Counted from the first letter of the stretch, positions 30,688 to 39,499 are shown. The stretch: DNA of 47,668 nt from Candidatus Nomurabacteria bacterium RIFOXYB1_FULL_39_16 (GCA_001787205.1 MFWB01000011.1:1-47668), one strand, 5' to 3'. Notes: generated by a model from the letters alone, not told the origin. Numbers and translations are program-made.

Positions 30688-31107
30688 CCCTCCCCTTGGC
30701 TAATGGGAGGGCGAACTCAACCTACTAACAATTTCTTGTAAAACTCCACTTATGTTATTAGTTATCTCACTATTCCAAAAGCGAACTGTCTTTATATCTA
30801 AGGTCAAGAGATAATTATCTCTTTCTTGATCGTATTCTTTGTTATCAAGATGCTGTGCTCCATCCAATTCAATTGCTAGTTTTTTATCAGGACAATAAAA
30901 ATCCAAAATATAGGGTCCTATAGAATGTTGGCGTTTGAATTTAAAACCCAATTGAGCGCCACGCAAATATGCCCACAAAATAACTTCTTGCTGAGTTTGA
31001 TTTTTTCGTAACTCAACTCTCCGAGGTTTTAAAACTGGATGATTGTGGAGTATGGGCATTTGCATTTTCCTCCCCCTTCGCCAAGGGGGAGGCTAGGAGG
31101 GGGTGCT
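30673..31107. mobile_element. Putative autonomous DUF559 palindromic element
   Basis: AGCACCCC (30673-30680) and GGGGTGCT (31100-31107) form an 8-bp perfect inverted repeat, with looser complementarity for another 8 bp. Each end carries a hairpin just inside (CTCCCC/GGGAG at about 30690-30709; CCTCCCCC/GGGGGAGG at 31069-31092). The only gene between them is DUF559. The same end layout without the gene recurs at 18219-18290 and 20794-20870. Mobility is inferred from this pattern. Confidence 0.6.
30700..31065 (-). CDS. DUF559 (Vsr-like PD-(D/E)XK) endonuclease-domain protein, second copy
   Basis: The 121-residue protein has the same core as the copy at 26018: KNQTQQEVILWAYLRGAQL, SIGPYILDFYCPDKKLAIELDGAQH and VRFWNSEI. 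The presumed metal-site D and E-x-D are kept. The C-terminus SPSH and stop codon lie in the loop of the element's end hairpin, as in the other copy. The other end supplies GGGGGAGG just before the start. It is 9 nt from the second ATG (Met3), an ideal distance, so Met3 may be the true start. Confidence 0.82.
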   Translation of the reverse strand: MQMPILHNHPVLKPRRVELRKNQTQQEVILWAYLRGAQLGFKFKRQHSIGPYILDFYCPDKKLAIELDGAQHLDNKEYDQERDNYLLTLDIKTVRFWNSEITNNISGVLQEIVSRLSSPSH

Positions 31108-31115
31108 GGTGGTGA

Positions 31116-32453
31116 CTAATTTATCTTGTTTTTTATATATTTAACAAGCTCAGCTACCTTTATTCTCTCCTGTTCCCCTGTATCGCGATCACGCACAGTC
31201 ACCGCATCATCCGAGAGCGTATCAAAGTCCACCACGATGCAAAATGGTGTGCCTATTTCATCTTGGCGACGATAACGCTTGCCAATGTTGCCATTGTCGT
31301 CCCAAGCCACCCAGCCAAATTCTTTTTTTAATTCTGTAAATACGTTTTTTGCGTAAGAAACAAGCTCTGGTTTATTTTTTAATAACGGAGAAACAGCTGC
31401 CTTATACGGAGCGACTGATGGGGGTAATTTTAGATAAACCCTTGTACTGTCTCCCTCCCCATCTTCTCTATAAGCAGAACAAAGGAGCGCTAGAATAGCT
31501 CTATCTATACTAACAGTCGGTTCTATAACATGTGGAACAAATTTCTCTCCCGTTGTTTCATCCAGTACCTCCATTTTTTCACCGGAAAATTCTTGATGTC
31601 TCTTTAAGTCATAATCTCCCCTGTGTGATAAGCCTGTCAGTTCTTTGATTCCAAACGGATATTCAAATTCTAAATCTATCGTTTTTATACTATAGTGTGC
31701 TCGTCCCTCTTTGGGGTGCTCAAATGGATGAAGTTTTTTTACATCAACACCAATTCTGGAAAGCCATTCCTTTTGTTCAAGTAAAAAGTTATCAAAGTAA
31801 GATTCCCATGGAGCATTCGGATGGATAAAATATTCAAATTCCATTATTTCAAATTCACGCAATCTGTAAGTAAAATCCCTGGGGGTTATTTCGTTTCTGA
31901 AAGCTTTTCCTATTTGCGCTATGCCAAAAGGTATTTTGGGCGACAAGGATTGTAAAACATTTTTAAAATTAACAAACATACTTTGAGCCTCTTCCGGCCT
32001 CAAGTAAGTCTTGATCGCTGTTTCTTCCGACGCGCCCATTCTAGTTTCAAGCATCAAGTTAAAATTATTTGGCACACTTAATTTTCCACCGCAGTCTGGA
32101 CAGGCTTCTTTGTTTTCTATTTGGTCCGTACGAAAGCTATGTCCGCAAGACTTACATTTTGAAACAGGATCCACGAAGTTTTCTACGTGACCTGAAGCTT
32201 CCCACACCCTTGGATGCATCAAGATGGGCGTGTCTATCAGATAAATATTTTCTCTGCTACGCACGAAATAATCTACCCAAGAATCTTCAATATTCTTTTT
32301 TAATATTGAGCCAAGCGGACCATAATCGTAAGTTCCCGCCAGTCCTCCATATATCTCCGAGCCTTGGAAAATAAATCCGCGTCTTTTGCAGAGGGAAACT
32401 ATTTTTTCCATTAACTCATTATCTTTATCTTCTTTTTTATTTTCTTTTGTCAT
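31116..32453 (-). CDS. glyS: Glycyl-tRNA synthetase (dimeric, eukaryote/Bacillus-type)
   Basis: The 445-residue class II synthetase has GLAGTYDYGPLG near the start, a zinc ribbon (CKSCG and CPDCGG, about 100-122), motif 2 FRNEITPRDFTYRLREFEIMEFEYF, motif 3 EPTVSIDRAILALL, and the anticodon-binding domain at the end. It is the single-subunit alpha-dimer form, not the GlyQ/GlyS tetramer. It lies 13 nt after the gene at 32467. Confidence 0.96.
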   Translation of the reverse strand: MTKENKKEDKDNELMEKIVSLCKRRGFIFQGSEIYGGLAGTYDYGPLGSILKKNIEDSWVDYFVRSRENIYLIDTPILMHPRVWEASGHVENFVDPVSKCKSCGHSFRTDQIENKEACPDCGGKLSVPNNFNLMLETRMGASEETAIKTYLRPEEAQSMFVNFKNVLQSLSPKIPFGIAQIGKAFRNEITPRDFTYRLREFEIMEFEYFIHPNAPWESYFDNFLLEQKEWLSRIGVDVKKLHPFEHPKEGRAHYSIKTIDLEFEYPFGIKELTGLSHRGDYDLKRHQEFSGEKMEVLDETTGEKFVPHVIEPTVSIDRAILALLCSAYREDGEGDSTRVYLKLPPSVAPYKAAVSPLLKNKPELVSYAKNVFTELKKEFGWVAWDDNGNIGKRYRRQDEIGTPFCIVVDFDTLSDDAVTVRDRDTGEQERIKVAELVKYIKNKIN

Positions 32454-32466
32454 TTTACTTTATAAC

Positions 32467-34398
32467 TTATGGAACCACGACACCTCCGTTCTGGGGAAAC
32501 GCTTCGTCACTATCAAGCTTGGTAGAAAGTCCGGCTTTGTTTACTCTCACATCTACATTAGCAAAATCGTCATGCCCAGTCAAAATCGCGTCATTGATAA
32601 TAGTCGGGCTCGTGCCAATCTGAGAAACCGAGGGCTTGAAAGCCAACTGAAAGGCGACAGAACGAGCTACTCCATTTATCCCCGCGCCTCTAGAAACTCT
32701 GTCCGCATTCCAAACTATCTCCCTAGTGGAAGAATTGTAAGTCAGATCTTCGTCTGCCGGTGAAATCGTCCCCATAAAGGTCATCCACGGCGGAATAGTG
32801 GAATTAACGCGCACCTTGGAAATGCTGTTGGATGTATTGGATAGGCTCCAAACGACGGTGTACGTCGTCGGCTTTTCAACTTGGGGTGGGATGGAACCGG
32901 TGTTGGTAAAAGGTCCGGAATAATAGAGCGCTTTGCTGGAAAACCCGACATCGGAAATAATTCTCACGGTAGCGGAAGAAGAATTTTGGAGTTCGCTCGT
33001 AGAGAAACCTTCCACTGATTGCTTACCCGAAACATCCACCTCTATATTGATGGAGGGATTGGTGAGTATGCCTCCCGCCGCAGAAAACAATGACAACGGA
33101 GAAAAGAAAAAAGTAACCGAACCGGATTCTCCCGGATCAACTTCTCTCAATTGATTCTGTGAACTTCTGTTCCACGTTATGGTGTCTTTGGATGAATCAT
33201 AAAATCCTCCCTGCGCTATTATCGTTTTTCGATTGAAAGCATTTCCGGAAATTTTAGCCCTTACTTCCATATCATTTATTTTGGTGTCAGAATTATTTAC
33301 AAAACGTATTTCGGCGTTTATTGATGTCTTCGCATCGGTGGCATATTCTCTCTCTGAGACGCCATTGATATAAAGATTGGCTTCAATGAAGGGCTTTTTG
33401 ACTATAAGTGTATTCTTTACAGAGTTGAACACAACACCGATGATTGATTTATCCGTGGCGGATTGTGAACCGCTGGAAACAGTAAAGGTCTTCTCTTCCC
33501 CGTCAAAAACATCAACCATCTTGCCCAAGACTATAATCTCATTTTCTCCGCCTGGAGCCAGGTCTCCCAGATTCCAAACATTATTGCCGAACGAAGGCGC
33601 CGGAGTGGACTTTATAAAAGAAAATCCAACCGGGTAATCAAGCCGTACGAGTATCTTGGGAGCGGGAGTGGTGGCATTAAGCGAAGCTTTTATTTTTAAA
33701 ATGATATCTTGATTGGGGCTGATGGTGGCGGGAGCGTCAACGGTAAGATTTATCGGGGTGGAATTTATATTTACTTCATAAAGTTTCTCCTTCACGAAAA
33801 TGGCGTTAGAACCCGAAACTCTGTACTCCAGAGTTATTTTTATCGGACGAACACTGCCCTGTTCGCCGAAGAGCGTCAGTTTTAGATTTTCATTACGCAC
33901 CGCTCCGGCTGGAATCGTGCCCAAGGATTCCCGGAAGCGTTCCGTGTCTAAAGACAAATCCGAGGCTGAACCCTTCGGATATTCCACCACGAGGTCAACC
34001 AGGTCTAAAGGAGAACTGTTTTTGTTGGTAATGCCAATGATAAGCGGAAGCTCTTCTCCGCCGGCGGTGAAATTGTTGCCGATGATGGATATCTCTATAT
34101 TGTCGTTGGAGACAGTGTTGCTCCCGGCGAAGAAAACATATGCCGCATATCCCAGAGTCAAAACAAAGAAGCTGATAGAGAAAATAAAAAATTTCTTGAA
34201 CAAAGAAGTCTTCATAAAGAACTTCTCCGTGGCGTCGGGCCCGGTCTTTTCTTTGGTCTTCCAAGAATCCAGTACCTCTTTCCTATTCAAATGAGAAAAG
34301 CTGTCGCGGTGTTCTATTTTGGTTTGGTAGCTTTTACTGAAGAGCTTACCCTTCAATTCTTCAAGCCTATTGAGCTTATTTCTATCATTCGTGGACAT
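32467..34398 (-). CDS. Large membrane-anchored protein with Ig-like repeats
   Basis: The 643-residue protein has a cytoplasmic charged N-terminus (about 1-65) and one transmembrane helix (about 68-90, FFIFSISFFVLTLGYAAYVFFAG). About 550 external residues follow in several beta-rich blocks resembling DUF11/CARDB-type repeats: LPLIIGITNKNSSPLDLVDL, YPVGFSFIKSTP, WNLGDLAPGG and IPPWMTFMGTISPADE. It ends in an acidic, Gly/Val-rich tail. It is probably a cell-envelope protein. The ligand is unknown. A TACAAT box 7 nt before the ATG suggests a leaderless mRNA. Confidence 0.75.
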   Translation of the reverse strand: MSTNDRNKLNRLEELKGKLFSKSYQTKIEHRDSFSHLNRKEVLDSWKTKEKTGPDATEKFFMKTSLFKKFFIFSISFFVLTLGYAAYVFFAGSNTVSNDNIEISIIGNNFTAGGEELPLIIGITNKNSSPLDLVDLVVEYPKGSASDLSLDTERFRESLGTIPAGAVRNENLKLTLFGEQGSVRPIKITLEYRVSGSNAIFVKEKLYEVNINSTPINLTVDAPATISPNQDIILKIKASLNATTPAPKILVRLDYPVGFSFIKSTPAPSFGNNVWNLGDLAPGGENEIIVLGKMVDVFDGEEKTFTVSSGSQSATDKSIIGVVFNSVKNTLIVKKPFIEANLYINGVSEREYATDAKTSINAEIRFVNNSDTKINDMEVRAKISGNAFNRKTIIAQGGFYDSSKDTITWNRSSQNQLREVDPGESGSVTFFFSPLSLFSAAGGILTNPSINIEVDVSGKQSVEGFSTSELQNSSSATVRIISDVGFSSKALYYSGPFTNTGSIPPQVEKPTTYTVVWSLSNTSNSISKVRVNSTIPPWMTFMGTISPADEDLTYNSSTREIVWNADRVSRGAGINGVARSVAFQLAFKPSVSQIGTSPTIINDAILTGHDDFANVDVRVNKAGLSTKLDSDEAFPQNGGVVVP

Positions 34399-34455
34399 AT
34401 AGAGAATTGTAACACCCCGAACGAAATTTGGAAAATTTCTGACGGGGCAGGTATT

Positions 34456-35034
34456 TTATAAATGTGTCTCCTTGAGGGCCTTGTTGATTTGGTTCAATAC
34501 TTGGGACTTTGACTTGGAAACTTCAAATATCAGATTTTCTTCAAACGGAGACTTGATGAGGTTCTGCAACACTGCATTGTCGCCTATGTACCCCAAGTTG
34601 TTGAGAATTCGTAAAACTAGGATAATTTCTATATTCTGCAGTTCTTCTTTCCCTGATTTTTCCAAAACAGAAAAACCGTTTATCAAATCGGAAAACAAGG
34701 CTTGGTTCGGCTCAACTCCCGCCAATAATCTTTTTAATAATTTTGCAATATTAGAAACAACTTCAAAAGTTCCGGAATTCTTGGAAAGTTGTTCAAGCTT
34801 GTTGGTTTTAGAAGCGCTGGTTATCCTCCAAAAATCTTTCCCCTGTACTAAATCAATTTTCACATAAGCGAAATCTTGCAAAATGAAACGCAATTTGGAA
34901 GACATTTTGCGCACACCCTGCGCGGATGCATAAATCATCCCCAAGTCACGGGTAAAAATGGGGTAATACCTTCCCGCTTCTCCGTAATTTTTATTTCCCA
35001 ATATTATCCCCTCTGTGTGATAAATGTGATGCAT
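34456..35034 (-). CDS. recO: DNA repair protein RecO
   Basis: The 192-residue protein starts MHHIYHTEGIILGNKNYGEAGRYYPIFTRDLGMI, the RecO OB fold, followed by the helical domain. It is shorter than usual (about 230-250), and the cysteines of the zinc finger seen in many RecO proteins are absent. RecO helps load RecA on SSB-coated DNA. Its ATG overlaps the stop of the MBL gene (TAATG), which implies coupled translation. Confidence 0.88.
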   Translation of the reverse strand: MHHIYHTEGIILGNKNYGEAGRYYPIFTRDLGMIYASAQGVRKMSSKLRFILQDFAYVKIDLVQGKDFWRITSASKTNKLEQLSKNSGTFEVVSNIAKLLKRLLAGVEPNQALFSDLINGFSVLEKSGKEELQNIEIILVLRILNNLGYIGDNAVLQNLIKSPFEENLIFEVSKSKSQVLNQINKALKETHL

Positions 35035-35675
35035 TAGAATTCTTCTTCTTTGCCCAATTCTGGTTTTTTAAATATTATTCCTGATTCTTGTAGAATTGTT
35101 TCTGGAGTAAACCAAACAGATTTCGCAAAATCTTGTGCAATCGCATCGTGGACCGGAAAACAAATACGTGGATTTATATTTTTCGCATAATCTATGGCTT
35201 CCCTTGTTTTCATCCATGGCCCAATAATGGGAAGCGCTAGTACGTCTACACTGCTGTCGGGATAATTAAACGAATCACCTGGATAACACAAGGCATCAAT
35301 GGTATATCCTGTGTTTTGAACAAGCTTAAAATCTTTATAGATTTCAGCATGAGTATTCCCGAATCCTGTGATATCCACTCCGTTTAAATTATATTTTTGA
35401 CCTTCTTCTATTTTTATATATTTAATTCCAGCCTCATCAAGTAATTTACCAACAGAAGTATTGGTAATAACAATACAGTCTGGGTTGTTTTCTAAAACTT
35501 TTTTTAATGAATCAATATGTAAATGATCATAATGTTCGTGAGTTATTAAAACAGCAGAAATGCTTGTTTCTTCGTTTTGCGTTATAGAAAAGGTACCCGG
35601 GTCGGTCATGATTCTAACCCCCTCCTTGGGTTCAGTAATAAAACAACAATGTCCTAGTTTTTTGATTTTCATCAT
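35034..35675 (-). CDS. Metallo-beta-lactamase-fold hydrolase (UlaG-like)
   Basis: The protein has 213 residues. The metal motif THEHYDH (H46, H48, D50, H51) is followed by GNTHAE, YPGDSF and PVHDA, giving a full binuclear site. The compact form lacks the long insertions of RNase J or glyoxalase II and fits the UlaG-like group. The substrate is not predictable. It is coupled to recO by a 1-nt overlap. Confidence 0.88.
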   Translation of the reverse strand: MMKIKKLGHCCFITEPKEGVRIMTDPGTFSITQNEETSISAVLITHEHYDHLHIDSLKKVLENNPDCIVITNTSVGKLLDEAGIKYIKIEEGQKYNLNGVDITGFGNTHAEIYKDFKLVQNTGYTIDALCYPGDSFNYPDSSVDVLALPIIGPWMKTREAIDYAKNINPRICFPVHDAIAQDFAKSVWFTPETILQESGIIFKKPELGKEEEF

Positions 35676-35700
35676 TTTATTTTATCACAAAATAAGAAAT

Positions 35701-35724
35701 GCCGGCGACTCTCGAGTCGCCGGC
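35701..35724 (-). terminator. Terminator after the small gene at 35743
   Basis: A perfect 10-bp stem GCCGGCGACT with a CGAG loop is followed on the minus strand by a T-rich stretch (ATTTCTTATTTTG). Confidence 0.75.
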
Positions 35725-35742
35725 TGAACTTTCTTGGATAGA

Positions 35743-35946
35743 TTAGGGCGCCAATGGCACCCTGTGGCTGAGTGGACAGAAGTCAAAGGTTTTGATCCTC
35801 GACTTCGTCAACCTGACCGTCTTGATGGTGTGCTTCCGCTCCCTTCGCTCAGGGGTCCCATCAGAACGAAATCCCCAGTGGTGAAGGAAACGATTCGCCG
35901 CCCTGACAAGTACCTGTTCGGGGGTTAGATCTCGAGAACTCTTCAC
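35743..35946 (-). CDS. Small basic protein with strong ribosome-binding site
   Basis: The 67-residue frame starts with GTG (35944-35946), 8 nt after AGGAGGT, the best Shine-Dalgarno site in the window. The sequence SRDLTPEQVLVRAANRFLHHWG is followed by a basic stretch (TPERRERKHTIKTVRLTKSRIKT). Its GC content is clearly higher than its neighbours', and it ends at its own terminator. It sits between ileS and the MBL gene. No family is recognised. Composition and signals suggest recent transfer. Confidence 0.55.
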   Translation of the reverse strand: MKSSRDLTPEQVLVRAANRFLHHWGFRSDGTPERRERKHTIKTVRLTKSRIKTFDFCPLSHRVPLAP

Positions 35947-35998
35947 TTTTAGACACCTCCTACTTTATCATCACACTGATTTCATAAAATAGCAAGTA

Positions 35999-38900
35999 TT
36001 ATTTCTCAATTTTTATTTTGAATACTAGCTCGTCTATTTTGACTTCCCCGCCTGCTCCCTCATCGTGAGGGCGGGCAGGTTCCCCATCAGTATTTTTGAA
36101 TTCTATTTTAGATACCAATACAGTCTTTTTGAGATCATTTTCAAATTTTTGAATTAATTTTTTACCAGCATCATCTGTTTCAATGAGAAGCGTGATGACA
36201 TCACTCGGAGTAAGCCCCATCTTTTTTCTCATATCTTGCAGGGCACGAGCAAGCTCTCTATAGTCCCCTTCTTCTTTTAACTCTGGAGTTATTTGTATAT
36301 CTAACTCCACCTCATTTTCAATATTTTTATTTTCTACTACTTCTTTTACGTTAATTTCATCTTTGATGAGTTCCGTGTATTCTTCTCCCAGGGCAAAATT
36401 CTTGATTTCTAATTTACTAAGTGGTTGCCTGACTTTTAGTCCGGCTTTTTGTCTCGCTTCAAGACCCAAAGTGACGATATTTCTGGTCTTTTCCATTTTT
36501 TCTATTATTTTTGACTTATCGTCATAAGAAAAAATCTTAAAAAGACTAACAGCGCTACCATTAAGAGCAAGCCATTCGGTCAAATGAACACTTTCCACTT
36601 CGTCAGTGTTACGCAACCTCAGCCAGATATCTTCCGCGGCAAAAGGTGCAAATGGGGCTAATATTTTAGCCAGGGTTTTCAATATATAATATAAGGATTG
36701 TTTCGCATTAATATCTCCTTCTTTGATTCTGTCCCGAGAACGACGTAAATACCAAGTAGAAAGGTCATCTATAAATAAATCTATTGGCCTAGTCGCCTCT
36801 GCCATATCATAATTCTCCATACCTTTCGTAATCTCATCTATCGTTTGAAGTAACCGTGATAAAATCCACTGATCCAACACGGCCTTACTCTCTTCCACAT
36901 TATTAAATTCACATTTTTTATCTCTATAAAGTTCATAAAAGGCGAGAACATTGAAAAGTCTACCAATTATTTTACTTGAAATATCTTGTACTGCTTTCTC
37001 TGAGAAATTTGCATCTTCGCCTTTCATTAAAGTAGAAGACATCAGATAAATGCGCAGCGCATCCGCGCCATATTTGTCTATGAAGCTCCACGGGTCGGGA
37101 TAATTATTCTTTGACTTGGACATCTTCTCTCCATCTCCAGCTCTTATGGTACCAGTCGTGACGACATTTTCAAATGGTGCTTGATTAAAAAGTATAGTGG
37201 ACACAACGTGCGTATAATAAAACCAAGTTCTAACTTGCCCTATATATTCAGCCACAAAGCCTGCCGGAAAATTATTCTTCTGCCAATCTTTGTTTTCAAA
37301 TGGATAGTGGTCCTGCGCGAAAGGCATAGAGCCGGACTCAAACCAACAGTCCAAAACTTCAGGGATACGTACTAAATCATTTCCACATCCACAAACAAGA
37401 TTAACTTCATCAATATACGGTCGATGTAAATCTAATTGCCCGTTAGCATTTCTCGGTAATGATAAAAAATCACATTGAAAAACTTCTGCATTTTGAATTG
37501 CAGGATATTTTATATTTAAATTATCAAATTCCTCTTTTTCACTCAATGATTCGTAACTAGACAACAATACACGAATTGGGTATTCATGAGAAATTATTAA
37601 AATATTCTTTCCTGAGTATTTTTTTTCTAAATCACTTAAAATACCAATCATTCTCTTTCTGATATCTTCACTATTTTCATCTGGTGATTTTTCTGCGCCG
37701 GCTTCTCTTAATTCTTCATTAATAATGATTTGGTCTTTTTGAATATCAAAAAATTCTGCTACAATTTCTGCTGTTTGTTTAGTTCTAGTAAAACTAGAAG
37801 AAATGATTATATCTGGTTTTTTTTCTAAACTTTCTGCTTTTGTTTTGACTTGCTTTATACCTTCTTCTGTTAAAGCGTCATTCGCTTCCCCAGCTTTCAA
37901 GCTTTCTGCATTTTTTGCATTTGCGATAGAAACACCATGTCGCATGACAAAATATTTATTTCCGGATTTTTTGGTTTTATTTTTCAAATCTTCTAAAGAA
38001 CTTACAAAGGTCTGCTCTTTGCATTTCTCGCATTTCCAAATCGGAAGCGGACTTGCCCAATAACGGTTCCTAGAGATATTCCAGTCCGGGGCATTTTCCA
38101 TTATGTTTTTAAATCTCCCTTCTTTTAAGTGAGCAGGAATCCAATTCATATTCTCCGCCCGCTTTATGACATTTTCTTTTACTTTTTTGATATTTATAAA
38201 CCACGAAGGCAGAGCGTAATAAATGATGGGAGTGTCGCAACGATAACAATGCGGATAAGAGTGGATTATTTTTTCCTTAGCAAAAAGAACATTGCTCTTT
38301 GCTAAATATTTTATTACTTCAACATCCGCTTTTTGATGTCCATCCTTGTCTTCGGATTTTGGTTTTACTTGCATACCCGCAAAGTCAGTGACTTCTGGCT
38401 TAAATCGTCCTGTCTCATCCACGTGGATAATCCAAGGAATGTCGTTCTGTTTAGCCAAATTCATGTCGTCCTCTCCGAAGGCCGGAGCCTCGTGCGCCAT
38501 ACCTGTACCCTTATCCAGAGTTACGAAATCCGCATGCCAAACTTTCCAAATATTTTTATTTTTTGCGGCTTCGGAATCTTTATAATATGGGAAAATTGGT
38601 TTATACTTTTTGCCAACTAAATCTCCACCACTGATTTCTCCTAAAACAGAATATTCTTTGTCTTTAAGAACATTTTGTAGTGTTTCTTTTGCAAGTATAA
38701 AAATTTCATCACCCACTTTTGCTTTAACGTAAGTGAAATTTTTATTTATAGCAATAGCCGTATTGCCTGGAAGTGTCCATGGAGTCGTAGTCCAAGCAAG
38801 AAGATAAGTTTTTGGCTCACCTGCCTGCGCAGGCAGGTCTTCTAGTTCAAACTTTACATATACAGAAATATCAGAAATATCTTTATAACTGTTATCCATC

Positions 38901-39487
38901 GCAATTTCAGAATTTGCTATTGGTGTCTCACATCTAGAACAATAAGCGAGTACTCGCACTCCTTCATAAATTAAATTCTTTTTATTTAATTCAGATAACG
39001 CCCACCAGACAGATTCAATGAAAGTGTTGTCCATAGTTTTATAACTCCCGCGGAAATCCACCCAACGCCCGATGCGTTCTATCCCCTTTTCCCAATCTTT
39101 ATCATATTGCAGGACTTTACTTCGCGCGTATTCAACGAATTTATCAATGCCGTATTCTTCAATTTCTTGATGCCCAGCAATCTTTAACTCTTTTTCAACG
39201 ATATTCTCAATCGGCAATCCGTGGCAATCCCAACCCCACTTACGAGGCACGTGATACCCCTGCATCGTCTGATACCTACCTATGACGTCTTTTGCTGTAC
39301 TCCCCAGTATGTGCCCATAATGTATCTGCCCCGTAGCAAAAGGTGGACCATCATAAAAAACATAGTGCCCCTTGGGCGCCTTCTTCTTTAGCGACTTTTC
39401 AAAAGTTTTACTCTCCCGCCAAAATTCTAAAATGCGCTCTTCACGAAGCGCCGCCTCGGATTTTTTATTTATATTTTTTTCTTCCAT
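35999..39487 (-). CDS. ileS: Isoleucyl-tRNA synthetase with an inserted histidine-phosphatase domain
   Basis: The 1162-residue class I synthetase has HYGH (56-59), the editing domain (TTTPWTLPGNTA, about 234), a zinc module (CEKCKEQ, then CGCG), KMSKS (788-792) and the anticodon domain. Between SSLEDL (about 500) and DLHRPYIDEV (686), where relatives have a short link, lies a domain of about 170 residues of the phosphoglycerate-mutase-like histidine phosphatase family. It has FVMRHG (R516, H517), SSSFTRTKQTAE (R568), ELREAG (E595) and ISHEYPIR (H634). All four catalytic positions are present, so it is probably active. Two small repeat insertions also occur (LPAQAGEP near 217; PARPHDEGAGG near 1137). 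A T-box leader precedes the gene. Confidence 0.95.
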   Translation of the reverse strand: MEEKNINKKSEAALREERILEFWRESKTFEKSLKKKAPKGHYVFYDGPPFATGQIHYGHILGSTAKDVIGRYQTMQGYHVPRKWGWDCHGLPIENIVEKELKIAGHQEIEEYGIDKFVEYARSKVLQYDKDWEKGIERIGRWVDFRGSYKTMDNTFIESVWWALSELNKKNLIYEGVRVLAYCSRCETPIANSEIAMDNSYKDISDISVYVKFELEDLPAQAGEPKTYLLAWTTTPWTLPGNTAIAINKNFTYVKAKVGDEIFILAKETLQNVLKDKEYSVLGEISGGDLVGKKYKPIFPYYKDSEAAKNKNIWKVWHADFVTLDKGTGMAHEAPAFGEDDMNLAKQNDIPWIIHVDETGRFKPEVTDFAGMQVKPKSEDKDGHQKADVEVIKYLAKSNVLFAKEKIIHSYPHCYRCDTPIIYYALPSWFINIKKVKENVIKRAENMNWIPAHLKEGRFKNIMENAPDWNISRNRYWASPLPIWKCEKCKEQTFVSSLEDLKNKTKKSGNKYFVMRHGVSIANAKNAESLKAGEANDALTEEGIKQVKTKAESLEKKPDIIISSSFTRTKQTAEIVAEFFDIQKDQIIINEELREAGAEKSPDENSEDIRKRMIGILSDLEKKYSGKNILIISHEYPIRVLLSSYESLSEKEEFDNLNIKYPAIQNAEVFQCDFLSLPRNANGQLDLHRPYIDEVNLVCGCGNDLVRIPEVLDCWFESGSMPFAQDHYPFENKDWQKNNFPAGFVAEYIGQVRTWFYYTHVVSTILFNQAPFENVVTTGTIRAGDGEKMSKSKNNYPDPWSFIDKYGADALRIYLMSSTLMKGEDANFSEKAVQDISSKIIGRLFNVLAFYELYRDKKCEFNNVEESKAVLDQWILSRLLQTIDEITKGMENYDMAEATRPIDLFIDDLSTWYLRRSRDRIKEGDINAKQSLYYILKTLAKILAPFAPFAAEDIWLRLRNTDEVESVHLTEWLALNGSAVSLFKIFSYDDKSKIIEKMEKTRNIVTLGLEARQKAGLKVRQPLSKLEIKNFALGEEYTELIKDEINVKEVVENKNIENEVELDIQITPELKEEGDYRELARALQDMRKKMGLTPSDVITLLIETDDAGKKLIQKFENDLKKTVLVSKIEFKNTDGEPARPHDEGAGGEVKIDELVFKIKIEK
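36047..36079. repeat. GC-rich palindrome (family B) near the end of ileS
   Basis: CCCGCCTGCTCCCTCA and TGAGGGCGGGCAGG form an imperfect stem around TCG. It encodes PARPHDEGAGG in the last 25 residues of IleRS. Confidence 0.7.
38819..38838. repeat. Perfect 20-bp palindrome (family B) in ileS
   Basis: ACCTGCCTGC and its exact complement without spacer. It encodes DLPAQAGE just before the editing-domain motif TYLLAWTTTPW. Confidence 0.85.
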
Positions 39488-39499
39488 AAAATTATTTTT

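Noticed and set aside
37300-38100. The phosphatase domain in ileS as a separate overlapping gene
   Set aside because: It is in the same uninterrupted frame as IleRS on both sides, with no internal stop and no promoter or start signal of its own seen.
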